Shown in pieces: positions 32,641 to 41,467 of a DNA stretch of 64,000 nt (positions are counted from its first letter, which is position 1; every line of letters begins with the position of its first letter). The notes under the pieces are model-generated. The model was not told the origin of the DNA. It saw nothing but the letters and a program-made list of their open reading frames with translations, and made no database searches. This DNA comes from Paraburkholderia sp. BL10I2N1 (lineage in GTDB: Bacteria; Pseudomonadota; Gammaproteobacteria; Burkholderiales; Burkholderiaceae): contig NZ_SNWA01000003.1 in assembly GCF_004361815.1 (NCBI RefSeq), positions 248,001-312,000 of the forward strand, read 5' to 3'. The position numbers and the translations under genes are program-made.

Positions 32641-34038
32641 TCACACGATGCGAACCGGCACTTCGTGGATAGCGTTGTTGCCGTATCCCAGCCGGTTCCA
32701 CTCGGCGCGCTCGGGCTGCGTGCGGCCGGCAAGGTCGGTGGCCCGGGCGCGCAAGGCGACAACTCCCGGCTCACGGGCCCGGGTGATCAGCTCCCACCAC
32801 TGCCAGCTGTGACGCTTGCGCTCGCTTACGAGATGAGCTTCCTGCCAGCCGCCGCCGCCGACGCTTATCTCCACGCGCGCAATCTGAGCGGCGCCGGACC
32901 AGGCCACGCCGCGAATGGCCAGTTCACCGCACCGGATCTCCTGATCAGGCGCCGGCTCGGTGATCAAAGCGCGCACCCGCTGCAGCGTGACCGGCTCGCG
33001 GACGGCCTGGCCATCGCGTTCACATTCATACCAATACTTGGCGGCCTGGTAATGTCCGGCGAACAGCCGGTCGATGAGCTCAATTTCGGTCAGCCATTTG
33101 ACCGACGCCACGGCATACCAGCCAGGAACGACGAGGCGCACCGGGAAGCCGTGCTGAATGGGCAGCGGCTCGCCGTTCATCGCATAGGCCAGCAGCACGT
33201 CAGGATCGCGAGCATGACCAATCTGGAGACTGCGCTCGAAGCGCATTGGTCCTGCGTGGCCCTCAACGGTTCCGCCGTCCGCGCCCCGGAACAGCACCTC
33301 CCGCGCGCCCGTCCGCACGCCGGCCCGGTCCAGGACTTCCGCCAGCGACACACCAGTCCACTCTGCCGTGCTGACGGCTCCCAGATCCCATTTCTCGCCC
33401 TCGATGGGTGGGTCGAACTTCACGCGGCCGTTTCCAGCGCACTCGAGGGTGGCGATGAATGTCTGCGACGGCATGTTGTGGAGGTCTCGCAAGCTTAGGT
33501 TCAGCGGTCTTTCTACGAGGCCGCCAACGGCGAGCCGAAAGGCGGCCGGGTCGAGGTTGGGGATCTGGAAGTGATTGCGGACATAGAAGTGCGCGTTCGG
33601 CATGACCACACCGCCGATTAGCGCAGGAATTGAGGTCTCACCGTTAAGCGGATGCGCGCGATGGACCACCAGGCCGGCTTCAATAGCCTTCTGGCAGGCC
33701 TCTTCGGGATCCAGCGCCGGCACGATTTCGCTCACGGGCATCGCTGCGCCGCAGCCGCCGCTCGCGACCACGCGCGCACATGTTGAGGCGGGGTAGATGT
33801 CCAGGCTGCCGACCATCTGGAACGGCTTCATGAACTCGCGCAGGTGGTCCTCGTCATCAGCTTCCACGATGAGGTACAAGGTGTGCTCACCCTGCACGAC
33901 GGCCTCGCCCCGGATCTCCACCCCGTGCCGTCTGACGTTTGGGCGGCTCAGGTGATTCAATAGCATGGCCCCCATATAGGGATCCTGAGCAGGGCAACGC
34001 TCGGCAGCGTGCTGATGCCGCACAACGAACAGTGCCAT
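32641..34038 (-). CDS. Sulfite-oxidase-like molybdopterin enzyme with an extra N-terminal domain
   Basis: 465 aa, no signal peptide. Residues ~135-320 are the molybdopterin domain of the sulfite oxidase/SoxC group; the Mo-ligating Cys200 sits in IATLECAGNGRVKF, and GWYAVASVKWLTEIELID closes the domain. Residues ~345-460 are the dimerisation domain (VRALITEPAPD, RGVAWSGAAQIARVEIS). Residues 1-~95 (MALFVVRHQHAAERCPAQDP, HTLYLIVEADDEDHLREFMK) form a small ferredoxin-like domain of a type known as a separate protein. It lacks a Tat signal, so the enzyme is probably cytoplasmic, unlike SoxC. Start supported by GGGAGGCGATC. Natural substrate and electron acceptor unknown. Confidence 0.88.
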   Translation of the reverse strand: MALFVVRHQHAAERCPAQDPYMGAMLLNHLSRPNVRRHGVEIRGEAVVQGEHTLYLIVEADDEDHLREFMKPFQMVGSLDIYPASTCARVVASGGCGAAMPVSEIVPALDPEEACQKAIEAGLVVHRAHPLNGETSIPALIGGVVMPNAHFYVRNHFQIPNLDPAAFRLAVGGLVERPLNLSLRDLHNMPSQTFIATLECAGNGRVKFDPPIEGEKWDLGAVSTAEWTGVSLAEVLDRAGVRTGAREVLFRGADGGTVEGHAGPMRFERSLQIGHARDPDVLLAYAMNGEPLPIQHGFPVRLVVPGWYAVASVKWLTEIELIDRLFAGHYQAAKYWYECERDGQAVREPVTLQRVRALITEPAPDQEIRCGELAIRGVAWSGAAQIARVEISVGGGGWQEAHLVSERKRHSWQWWELITRAREPGVVALRARATDLAGRTQPERAEWNRLGYGNNAIHEVPVRIV

Positions 34039-34730
34039 GATCGCCTCCCTGCACGTCGGTTCGATCAGCCTACTGCGGGTCGGTGGTCCAAGTCTAGCCC
34101 GGAACGGATCGAACGCAGATGGTCCGGTTTATGGAGCGGCGCGGCAGACCCTCTAACCGCGCCGCCGGCAATCGAACTCACTACCCGCTGGTAAAGCTAC
34201 TTCGTCAGCCCGTCGCTTTCGACACCCGTCTGCCACGAGCCGTTTGATGCATTCCGGTGCTTCCCTGTAAAGGGGCCTGTATCAAAGGCGCTGCCTGACG
34301 CCAGGCACCAGACGCGGAGGGAAGCCGCAGCGATGATCGAGCGAAGGCTATCCGAGCGTATCGATGAATTCTTGCCGCGTCAGCATGCTGAGTCGCCCCG
34401 TCATGGGCCGTTCCCGCCGCCCTCTGGCCGGTAACGAACAGACGACGGGTAAAGCGGAGCGGTGAACCAGGAATCAAATCAACATCGACGAGCGGCTCGT
34501 GTCCAGCCGGAAGCGGACGACCAACGAGCATTTTCGAGTGGCTGAAACTGGCCGACTGCTGTCCGACGCGGTCGGCCGTAGCCAACCCCACTTCGGTCAT
34601 ACAGTTCTCTCCGAAGCGGTCGCTCGCAAGCGGGAAATCAACGATGCTGCACCACAGCCAAAGCGCTGGAAGTCTCTATTCCGCGAGCGATTTTGCGCCT
34701 CATAGGCATTCGTAAACTGCCTCCAAAGGG
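34039..34730. other. Non-coding gap
   Basis: No gene seen. Holds a dispersed repeat copy (34561-34588). Confidence 0.4.
34561..34588 (+). repeat. Dispersed degenerate intergenic repeat, copy
   Basis: GTCCGACGCGGTCGGCCGTA then GCCAACCC, very close to copy 1 at 241-268 and to the copy at 41848. Confidence 0.55.
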
Positions 34731-34756
34731 ACAAAGGCGCCAAAAGGCGCCTTTGT
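34731..34756. terminator. Strong hairpin, terminator of the MDR gene 34779-35771
   Basis: Stem ACAAAGGCGCC / GGCGCCTTTGT (11 bp, perfect) with an AAAA loop, 22 bp after the gene's stop on the minus strand. Only a short T-rich tail follows, but stem stability is high. Confidence 0.8.
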
Positions 34757-34778
34757 CGTACCCGTGCCAGAGCCTCGT

Positions 34779-35771
34779 TTAGCCGACTGTGACGACGATC
34801 TTGCCGATCTGCTCATTCGATTCGAGGAAGCGCGTTGCGTCTTGAATCTGATCAAATTTGAAAGTCCGCGAGATGACTGGGACGAGAGCACCGGATTCGA
34901 GACCTTCGGTGATGAATTCCTTGGCGCGTTTGAGAAGATCGTCGTTGCTTGTGACCTCGATATAAAGATACCCCTTGAAGGTCAGGCACTTACCGAGTAA
35001 CGAAAACTGCGGGAATGTCCCTTCATCCGAGCTGAGAGCGCCATATTCGAGAAGGATGCCACCAAACGACATGCACTCCGCGAGTTGAGCTATTGCTGGA
35101 CCGCCGATTGGATCGAAAACGACACGAGCCCCCTTGCCATTCGTGATCTCCCTCACTCGGCTCGCCATGTCCACTTCTGTTGTGGCAATCACATGGTGAG
35201 CACCGGCATCTTTAAGCGGTTGAGCCTTCGCGCTCGTTCGAGTGGTCGCGATGACGGTCGCACCAACACTCCGTGCGATCTGGATCGCGGCGATGCCAAC
35301 GCTGCTCGATGCCGCTGAGACGATAACGATATCTTCAGCGCCCAGTTTCCCTTGTTCGACCAGCGCACCCCACGCAGTAACGTATTGCATCCACGATGCA
35401 GCGGCCTGTTCGAACGTCAGCCGCGCCGGGTGTTTCACGACATATTTGGCGGGAATGTTGATGACCTCGCCGTAAGTGGGCCAACGCGACATATCCAAGG
35501 TCGGAATGACGCTTACGGCATCGTTCTCAGTGAAGCCCGTCACCTCTGCACCCAGCGTCTTCACGAAGCCCGCAGCCTCATAGCCGAGTTGGGAGGGGAA
35601 TACCGCTTCCTGGAGATACCGGCCAGTGCGGAACATTACCTCGGCACGATTGAGGCCAATGGCTTTGACAGCGATCTGAACTTCGTCTACGGCAGGCGCG
35701 GGAACGTCCACATCTTCGATGCGCAGCACCTCCGCATCGCCATATTCATGAAATCGGACAGCACGTGTCAT
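34779..35771 (-). CDS. Zinc-independent MDR-family oxidoreductase (quinone reductase-like)
   Basis: 330 aa starting MTRAVRFHEYGDAEVLRIED, a medium-chain dehydrogenase/reductase without the catalytic and structural zinc cysteines, as in NADPH:quinone reductases. It has the GroES-like N-terminal half, a nucleotide-binding motif VIVSAASSSVGIAAIQIARS, and the C-terminal tail SRTFKFDQIQDATRFLESNE of this group. The ATG at 35771 follows AAGGAG. It ends before a strong terminator. The next gene (36035-37006) is a related enzyme on the same strand, 263 bp upstream, a possible duplication. Substrate unknown. Confidence 0.9.
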   Translation of the reverse strand: MTRAVRFHEYGDAEVLRIEDVDVPAPAVDEVQIAVKAIGLNRAEVMFRTGRYLQEAVFPSQLGYEAAGFVKTLGAEVTGFTENDAVSVIPTLDMSRWPTYGEVINIPAKYVVKHPARLTFEQAAASWMQYVTAWGALVEQGKLGAEDIVIVSAASSSVGIAAIQIARSVGATVIATTRTSAKAQPLKDAGAHHVIATTEVDMASRVREITNGKGARVVFDPIGGPAIAQLAECMSFGGILLEYGALSSDEGTFPQFSLLGKCLTFKGYLYIEVTSNDDLLKRAKEFITEGLESGALVPVISRTFKFDQIQDATRFLESNEQIGKIVVTVG

Positions 35772-36034
35772 AGAGCACTCCTTGAGGGGTAGGGTCAGCC
35801 ATGGTCCAGGTTTATCGCGCCGACGCTGACGGCCGCATTCCAAGGTTACGCGAGTGGGGATCAGGCCACGAACTTTTCGTTGAACGGCGTGACGAACGCC
35901 GCCTCGAGTAATCCATGAAGACAACTGGCAACAGTGCTGCCGGCAGGCCGTGGTCCGCCCGCGGCGGACAATTGGAGCGCACAGTTCTCACGGGACGCCC
36001 AACGATTCTCGTCGTCCCGTGAGTACCTGGTCGG

Positions 36035-37006
36035 TCAGAGGACGACGACCATCTTTCCGCCGGCTTCGTTGGCTTCCATCACGCGATGCGCTTCGCGGAT
36101 TTCATCGAAACCGAACACACGGGTCGGCTTTGCCTTGAGGCGGCCGGCCGCGGCGTCTTCGGCGATCTTGTCAAGCGGAACGTCTGACACCGGAAAACCG
36201 GGCGTGCCGAATACGAAGCTGGCGAAGAACGTCAGATGGACACCGCTCGGCATTTGCATCAGCGGGTTGAAATCGGCGATCGGAGCGAGGCCGCCGAGCC
36301 AGCCCGCAAGACAGGCCCGGCCGCCGCGCCGCAACATGGCGAGCGAATCGAGAATCGTGCTGTTGCCGACGAGGTCGAGCACCGCGTCGATGTGCTTTGC
36401 CTCCGCGATGCGCTTCGACAATTCGGGCCCTTCGATCTCGACGCGCGAGGCGCCGAGACCTTCGAGCATCGCAAAGCGCGACGAATTGCGCGTGGTCGCG
36501 ATGACCTTTGCGCCGGCGTTCACAGCGAGGTTGACTGCGGCCTGTCCGAACGACGACGTCGCACCGCGGATGACCAACGTTTGCCCTTTTTCAATCTCGA
36601 GATTGCGGAACAGGCACGTCCACGCGGTCGCATATGTTTCCGGAATCGCCGCGAGCTCGGCCCACGGCAGGTCAGCCTCGATCAATGCAACGTTGGACGC
36701 GGGCGCCCGCGTGTATTGCGCGTAGCTGCCGTTGATGGTTCGTCCGAGGCCGCCCATCAACGCGGCGACTTTCGCGCCGACCGGAAATTCCCCGCCAGGA
36801 CACGACTTCACTACGCCCACGCATTCGATGCCGCTGACTTTGGCAGCTTCGGCCCATTCGCCGCGCCGCATGTGTACCTCCGCGTGGTTCAGGCCGAATG
36901 CCTTGATTTCGATGACCACATGACCTTCCAGTGGCTCGGGTTCTGGCAGTTCCGTATAGACGAGGCTATCAAGGCCGCCGAACTTATCGAGCACGATTGC
37001 ACGCAT
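36035..37006 (-). CDS. MDR-family oxidoreductase, second copy
   Basis: 323 aa starting MRAIVLDKFGGLDSLVYTEL. Like its neighbour it lacks zinc ligands; the coenzyme motif is VIRGATSSFGQAAVNLAVNA and the C-terminal segment is RVFGFDEIREAHRVMEANEA with GGKMVVVL. The ATG follows AGGAGAAG. Its start lies 56 bp after the stop of the alpha/beta hydrolase gene 37062-37916 on the same strand, so the two probably form one transcript controlled by the divergent CGNR regulator. It shares overall layout with 34779-35771 but the two sequences differ clearly. Confidence 0.9.
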   Translation of the reverse strand: MRAIVLDKFGGLDSLVYTELPEPEPLEGHVVIEIKAFGLNHAEVHMRRGEWAEAAKVSGIECVGVVKSCPGGEFPVGAKVAALMGGLGRTINGSYAQYTRAPASNVALIEADLPWAELAAIPETYATAWTCLFRNLEIEKGQTLVIRGATSSFGQAAVNLAVNAGAKVIATTRNSSRFAMLEGLGASRVEIEGPELSKRIAEAKHIDAVLDLVGNSTILDSLAMLRRGGRACLAGWLGGLAPIADFNPLMQMPSGVHLTFFASFVFGTPGFPVSDVPLDKIAEDAAAGRLKAKPTRVFGFDEIREAHRVMEANEAGGKMVVVL

Positions 37007-37061
37007 GACTCTTCTCCTGAAGATGAATGACTTCGTTGACAAGCTGACCTGGGGACCCGGG

Positions 37062-37916
37062 TCAGCGAATAAGGAACTCCGAAATGGCCGAGGCGATCTC
37101 CTCGGCGTGCGTTTCCAGCGCGAAGTGGCCGGTATTGAAAAAGCGGACTACCGCGCCCGGTATGTCGCGCTTGAATGCCTCCGCGCCCGCAGGGAGAAAG
37201 AACGGATCGTTCTTGCCCCACACGGCAAGGAAGGGAGGCTTATGGGTGCGGAAATACTCCTGAAACGCTGGGTACAGTCCGACGTTGCTTCGATAGTCAC
37301 CGAATAGATCGAGCTGAATTTCGTCCGCGCCCGGCCGGCTCAGATAGAAGTCGTCGAGTGCGTAGCCGTCCGGCGACACGAGCGTCGTATCGGGCACGCC
37401 ATGCGTGTATTGCCACACGGTCGTTTCGAGCGTGAGCAGCGCTCGAAGCGCCTCACGATTGGCGTGCGAAGGATCCGTCCAATACGCGCGGATCGGATTC
37501 CACCCTTCGCTCAGCCCTTCTTCGTAAGCGTTGCCGTTCTGCGAAACGATCGCGGTGATCCGTTCAGGATGCTTGCGCGCGAGCCGGAAGCCCGTCGGCG
37601 CACCGTAATCGAACACGTAGACCGCGAAGCGATCAAAACCGATCACCTCGGTGAAGCGGTCGATGACGTTGGCGATGTTGTCGAACGTGTACGCAAAATC
37701 GTCCCGACTTGGCATGTCTGACTGTCCGAAGCCGGGCAGATCTGGAGCAACGATGTGGAAGCGGTCGGCGAGCCTCGGAATCAGGTCGCGGAACATGTGG
37801 CTCGAGCTCGGAAAGCCGTGCAGGAGCAGGAGTTTCGGGGCACCCGACCGACCGGCTTCGCGATAGAAGACCTTGAAGCCGTCGACGTCGGCATTGCGAT
37901 AAGCGATAGCGGGCAT
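37062..37916 (-). CDS. Alpha/beta hydrolase with Asp nucleophile (epoxide hydrolase/haloalkane dehalogenase-like)
   Basis: 284 aa starting MPAIAYRNADVDGFKVFYRE, cytoplasmic. The nucleophile elbow reads VYVFDYGAPTGF with Asp103 instead of Ser, as in epoxide hydrolases, haloalkane dehalogenases and fluoroacetate dehalogenases. The oxyanion segment is LLHGFPSSSHMFR (residues 31-43), the acid Asp237 lies in AVWGKNDPFF and the base His264 in NTGHFALE. The start has GGAGGGAAATC. It lies upstream of the MDR gene 36035-37006 in the same direction and divergent from the CGNR regulator. Substrate class (epoxide or halide) is not decided by sequence. Confidence 0.9.
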   Translation of the reverse strand: MPAIAYRNADVDGFKVFYREAGRSGAPKLLLLHGFPSSSHMFRDLIPRLADRFHIVAPDLPGFGQSDMPSRDDFAYTFDNIANVIDRFTEVIGFDRFAVYVFDYGAPTGFRLARKHPERITAIVSQNGNAYEEGLSEGWNPIRAYWTDPSHANREALRALLTLETTVWQYTHGVPDTTLVSPDGYALDDFYLSRPGADEIQLDLFGDYRSNVGLYPAFQEYFRTHKPPFLAVWGKNDPFFLPAGAEAFKRDIPGAVVRFFNTGHFALETHAEEIASAISEFLIR

Positions 37917-38019
37917 GATTTCCCTCCACAAATAAAGAAGGTTAGTACAGAGGTTGGACGGTGGTGCGCGACTGTCGGCATGACAGATCGCTGACGCATG
38001 CAGATCGGTGAACCTCTAA

Positions 38020-38092
38020 GTAACCGCCCTGATTCTGTTTTGAAGGTTACATACGAGATGCGTAACTTGTCAAGCGCGTTTTTAGTGGTTAC
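38020..38092. promoter_or_regulatory. Cluster of GGTTAC/GTAACC half-sites in a divergent promoter
   Basis: GTAACC at 38020-38025, GGTTAC at 38045-38050, GTAAC at 38062-38066 and GGTTAC at 38087-38092, in alternating orientation, between the hydrolase start (37916) and the CGNR gene (38131). This pattern suits cooperative binding by the adjacent regulator. Confidence 0.5.
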
Positions 38093-38130
38093 GATGTGAG
38101 CATTGTCACTGCACATTCGTCACAAGAAAG

Positions 38131-38763
38131 ATGGACTACCGTCAGATTCCCGCGATATTCGTGGCCGATGCACCGGGCCTCGATTTCCTGAACTCGCTTG
38201 CAACGCCGGTGGATGATGAAGTCGACTGGATCAGCGATGGGGAAGGCTTGCTGACCTGGCTGGAACAGGCCGGACTTGTGCCTCGCGCCGTGCTCGCGGC
38301 GATGCGGTCGCGGTCGACGCCGGCCGAACTCGACGCCGTCGCGGCGCAGGCGCGCGCGCTGCGCGAGTGGTTCAGGGGATTTGTTCAGAAGAGGAAGGGA
38401 CGGCCGCTGGTCGCCAGGGACTTGCGTGAGCTGCAGCCCCTGAATCAACTGCTCGAGCGGGACGAACGATATGGAGACGTCGTCGCGGATGGCACGAACG
38501 GCGTGACGACGTTTGAATTTCGCGAGAATCGACGCTGGCAATCACCGGAGTCGTTACTGATGCCCATCGCCGAGGTGTTGGCGAAATTCGTGTGTGACGA
38601 GGACTTCACGCACGTGAAGGCATGCGAAGGTCCCCGATGCACGTTGCTGTTTGCCGATCACACACGGGGCCATGCGCGGCGGTGGTGCAGCATGGCGATC
38701 TGCGGCAACCGCGCGAAGGTTGCGGCTCACAGGAAGCGACTCAAGGAGCAGGAAGGCAGCTGA
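38131..38763 (+). CDS. CGNR zinc-finger transcriptional regulator (ABATE domain)
   Basis: 210 aa. Residues 1-~150 form the ABATE domain (ligand sensing and dimerisation in stress-response regulators), beginning MDYRQIPAIFVADAPGLDFL. The C-terminal CGNR zinc finger is complete: VKACEGPRCTLLFADHTRGH, then RRWCSMAICGNRAKVAAHRK with the name-giving Cys-Gly-Asn-Arg. The start has AAGAAAG close to the ATG. It is divergent from the hydrolase/MDR pair, so it very likely regulates that pair through the GGTTAC half-sites in between. Effector unknown. Confidence 0.92.
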   Translation: MDYRQIPAIFVADAPGLDFLNSLATPVDDEVDWISDGEGLLTWLEQAGLVPRAVLAAMRSRSTPAELDAVAAQARALREWFRGFVQKRKGRPLVARDLRELQPLNQLLERDERYGDVVADGTNGVTTFEFRENRRWQSPESLLMPIAEVLAKFVCDEDFTHVKACEGPRCTLLFADHTRGHARRWCSMAICGNRAKVAAHRKRLKEQEGS

Positions 38764-38787
38764 CGTGCCGCCACACTTGGACGGTGC

Positions 38788-40551
38788 TCAGACGTCGATC
38801 ACCACGTGATCCTGCGGCCGGGAGCAGCAGATAAGGACATTTCCCTCTGCCGGTGGATCGAGCGGATCAGGTTGGTAGATGACGGACCCAGAGATCAATC
38901 CGCTCTCGCAGTTGTGGCAGACGCCGGTGCGGCACGACCAGCGGACGGGCACGTCACACGCCTCGGCCAGCTCCAGAATGCTCTGATAGGCCGAGGCCTT
39001 CCAATGTGCAGTGATGCCGCTGCGCGCGAACGATACCAGTGGACCCGTGTTGGCATCGTCTTTGGGGAGATGCGGAGCGCGCGTCGGGGTACCGACGATA
39101 CCAGGAGTCATCGACTCGCCGCCGTTGAAGATTTCGACGTGAATCCGCTCCGGCGCTATGCCCGCGACTGCGAGCACTACTTTCATATCCGACATGAAGC
39201 GAGTCGGCCCACAGAGGTAGACATCCGCCTCCCGCGGGATGCCGACCTCGTCCAGGGCCGCTCGCGACAGGTGACCGGCAGCGTCGAAATCCTCACTCAT
39301 CCGGTCGTGTGGGCTCGGCCTGCTGTAACAGACATAGCTGCGGCCGTCCGTGAGCGCGTGCACGAGGCGGCGCACTTCGGCGGCGAACGGATGGTGCCCC
39401 CCATCGTGAGCCCCATAGAGCCATGAGACCGGCCGCGTCGCACGGGCCGCCGCCAGCGCGTGCAGCATGGCCAGAACAGGCGTCGCCCCGATTCCCGCGC
39501 TGAGCAACACCACCGGTCCATCTCCGGGTTGCAGAATGAAGCTTCCGCGCGGCGCGCTGACGTCGAGAGCATCGCCCACTCGGACGTGTGCCCGCAGCCA
39601 GGTTCCAGCCGCACCATTCGGCTCGATCTTCACGCTGATTCGATAGCGCTCCGTCGAGAGGGCACCCGAGAGCGAGTAGCTGCGTAAAAGTGGCGGGCCA
39701 CCGGGGGTCCGTTGAAGACGTAAGACCACGTATTGGCCGGGCAGAGCCGCCTGCAGCGGCTGACCGTCCGCGCTCTGCAACGTCAGTGACAGGACGTCTG
39801 CGCACTCCTGCTCGATTGCCGTCACCGCAAACCGGCGAAATCCTGGTGCAACCGGATGCGCAGCTGCTGCGGGCGCGAGCCCGGCGTTTCCACTCGCCGC
39901 GCCGGCCGTCTGGCTCTGCAGTAACGCCTCGAACGACCAGCGCCATCCGGATGAAAGCGCTTCGATTCGCAACGCGCGCTCCAATCGATCATGTGGATGA
40001 TTGGGCGAATACAGGAGCGCGTTGATTTCCGCGACGGTTATTCGCTCCTTTGCCTCTCCCACCTTCACGATTTTGTCACCGGCGCCTACTGCGCCTTCCT
40101 GCAGGACGCGGAAGTAGAACCCCGGCCGTCCGCTAGACGTCAACAATGCCGGCATTCGCGGCTCGTTCATCCGCATGCCGACGCGATAGCAGGTAACTCG
40201 AGGTTGAGTGACCTCGAACAGTGCGTTGCCGATCTGATAGCGGTCGCCGATGCAAACGGCAGAGTCAGGCATTCCTTCGATCGTGAAGTTCTCGCCGAAC
40301 TGTCCGTAGACGAAGTCGTTCCTCTTCAGTTGCTCCTGCCAATGACGATACGATTCGATCTGGTAGACGAAGACGGCTCGCTGCTCACCCCCGTGCCCCG
40401 CCAGATCGCCTTGACCGTCCCCGTCAAGATTCAATCGGCCAGCCCGGCAGCGACCACTTACCGGGCTCTTCCAGATCCCCGTGTGCACGGTGCGACCTTT
40501 CCACTCGATGTCGCGCGGAAGCCCGACGTTCACCGACAGTAGTCGAGCCAT
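38788..40551 (-). CDS. MOSC / ferredoxin-reductase / 2Fe-2S fusion oxidoreductase
   Basis: 587 aa starting MARLLSVNVGLPRDIEWKGR. Residues ~1-170 are a MOSC domain with the conserved Cys in PRVTCYRVGMRMNEPRMPAL; ~235-460 form an FAD/NAD(P)H-binding ferredoxin-reductase module (LLRSYSLSG, GPVVLLSAGIGATPVLAML, VYLCGPTRFM); ~505-587 carry a plant-type 2Fe-2S ferredoxin with Cys ligands in WSCRTGVCHNCESG and LICCSR. The combination resembles YiiM plus a phthalate-dioxygenase-reductase-type protein and is known as a natural fusion. It would pass electrons from NAD(P)H to an acceptor near a molybdenum-linked substrate site. Start supported by AGAGGAG. It follows the DUF427 gene by 43 bp. Confidence 0.92.
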   Translation of the reverse strand: MARLLSVNVGLPRDIEWKGRTVHTGIWKSPVSGRCRAGRLNLDGDGQGDLAGHGGEQRAVFVYQIESYRHWQEQLKRNDFVYGQFGENFTIEGMPDSAVCIGDRYQIGNALFEVTQPRVTCYRVGMRMNEPRMPALLTSSGRPGFYFRVLQEGAVGAGDKIVKVGEAKERITVAEINALLYSPNHPHDRLERALRIEALSSGWRWSFEALLQSQTAGAASGNAGLAPAAAAHPVAPGFRRFAVTAIEQECADVLSLTLQSADGQPLQAALPGQYVVLRLQRTPGGPPLLRSYSLSGALSTERYRISVKIEPNGAAGTWLRAHVRVGDALDVSAPRGSFILQPGDGPVVLLSAGIGATPVLAMLHALAAARATRPVSWLYGAHDGGHHPFAAEVRRLVHALTDGRSYVCYSRPSPHDRMSEDFDAAGHLSRAALDEVGIPREADVYLCGPTRFMSDMKVVLAVAGIAPERIHVEIFNGGESMTPGIVGTPTRAPHLPKDDANTGPLVSFARSGITAHWKASAYQSILELAEACDVPVRWSCRTGVCHNCESGLISGSVIYQPDPLDPPAEGNVLICCSRPQDHVVIDV

Positions 40552-40594
40552 GTTGCTCCTCTGTAGCCGCGCGAACGCGCCGACGTGTGGCCGC

Positions 40595-41467
40595 TCATTG
40601 CTGTTTGCGGGCCGGAAGCGCTTCGGCGACGGTGAGCCCGCGATCGGGGCCGTGTGCAATCACCGACTGACCCGGCTCGAGATGGAGCTGGGTGCCATCG
40701 AGATGGACGGTGACGATGTCCGGCTCGAACGACACCAGGTTGGAGATGCGCCCGACCTCAGGATAGGCGTCAGGATACGACCATGCCGCCAGACGTGCGT
40801 CACCGATGTCGTAGTAGCTGCAGATCCCTTTGTACGGGCAGAAGGTCTGGTGTTCCACGGGGGTGAGGGCGGACTCATCGGTGTCGGCGCGTGGAACATA
40901 CCAGCGCGGTGCGAAGCCCGACTCATAGAGGACGAGCGCTCGCGTAGTATCAGCAATGATGCGCTCACGATGGCGGACTACGAGCTTGCGGGACGTCTGG
41001 CGAATGTCGATGCGGTGGTACGCGTCAGCGGCATGGCCAAGGATCCGTTCGTCTTCTTCGTAGAAAGCGTCCATCGCCCGCCACGCAAACGCAACGCGTG
41101 CCTGCAGTTCGCTCGCGTGGGCGGGCAGGCTGGTGTGTTGCCACGCCCCTCGCGGCGCGGAGTGCTCACCCACCCGGACGGCATACCACGATGTGGGCCC
41201 GAGGTCAGGGTGCAGGGTGGTATGGTCGATGCGTTCCAGAGTATCGGGAGCGATGTCGCTCTCGGGGAAGTAGGCTACTGGATAACGGCCCGGTTCAAAG
41301 AGGAGGAGGACGTGCTCGCTATCGGCGATCCATGTTTCACCGAAGCGCACGCGCATTCGCCGACGCAATGGCTCGGCGTACAACAGTCTCTTGGGCAGTG
41401 ATTCGGGCACGAGAAATCGGCCGATTGCTCCCGGTGAGAGCGGACCTTGTTGCCAGGACAGTCCCAT
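40595..41467 (-). CDS. Protein with two DUF427 domains
   Basis: 290 aa. Two DUF427 modules are visible: residues ~38-120 (RRMRVRFGETWIADSEHVLL, FEPGRYPVAYFPESDI) and ~157-260 (RKLVVRHRERIIADTTRALV, ESGFAPRWYVPRADTD, CPYKGICSYYDIG). DUF427 proteins are small beta-rich proteins of unknown activity; double-domain forms occur in proteobacteria. The ATG at 41467 has a very strong AAGGAGGGG. On the same strand and 43 bp upstream of the MOSC fusion gene, so the two are probably one operon. No signal peptide. Confidence 0.9.
   Translation of the reverse strand: MGLSWQQGPLSPGAIGRFLVPESLPKRLLYAEPLRRRMRVRFGETWIADSEHVLLLFEPGRYPVAYFPESDIAPDTLERIDHTTLHPDLGPTSWYAVRVGEHSAPRGAWQHTSLPAHASELQARVAFAWRAMDAFYEEDERILGHAADAYHRIDIRQTSRKLVVRHRERIIADTTRALVLYESGFAPRWYVPRADTDESALTPVEHQTFCPYKGICSYYDIGDARLAAWSYPDAYPEVGRISNLVSFEPDIVTVHLDGTQLHLEPGQSVIAHGPDRGLTVAEALPARKQQ

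Noticed and set aside
32326..33498. 390-codon plus-strand frame over the molybdoenzyme gene
   Set aside because: Overlaps the C-terminal two thirds of a recognised gene in antisense and lacks family features.
34779..37006. The two adjacent MDR oxidoreductases as a recent tandem duplication
   Set aside because: They share fold and motifs but few long identical stretches (AASSSVG versus GATSSFG; different tails), so they are diverged paralogues or separate acquisitions.
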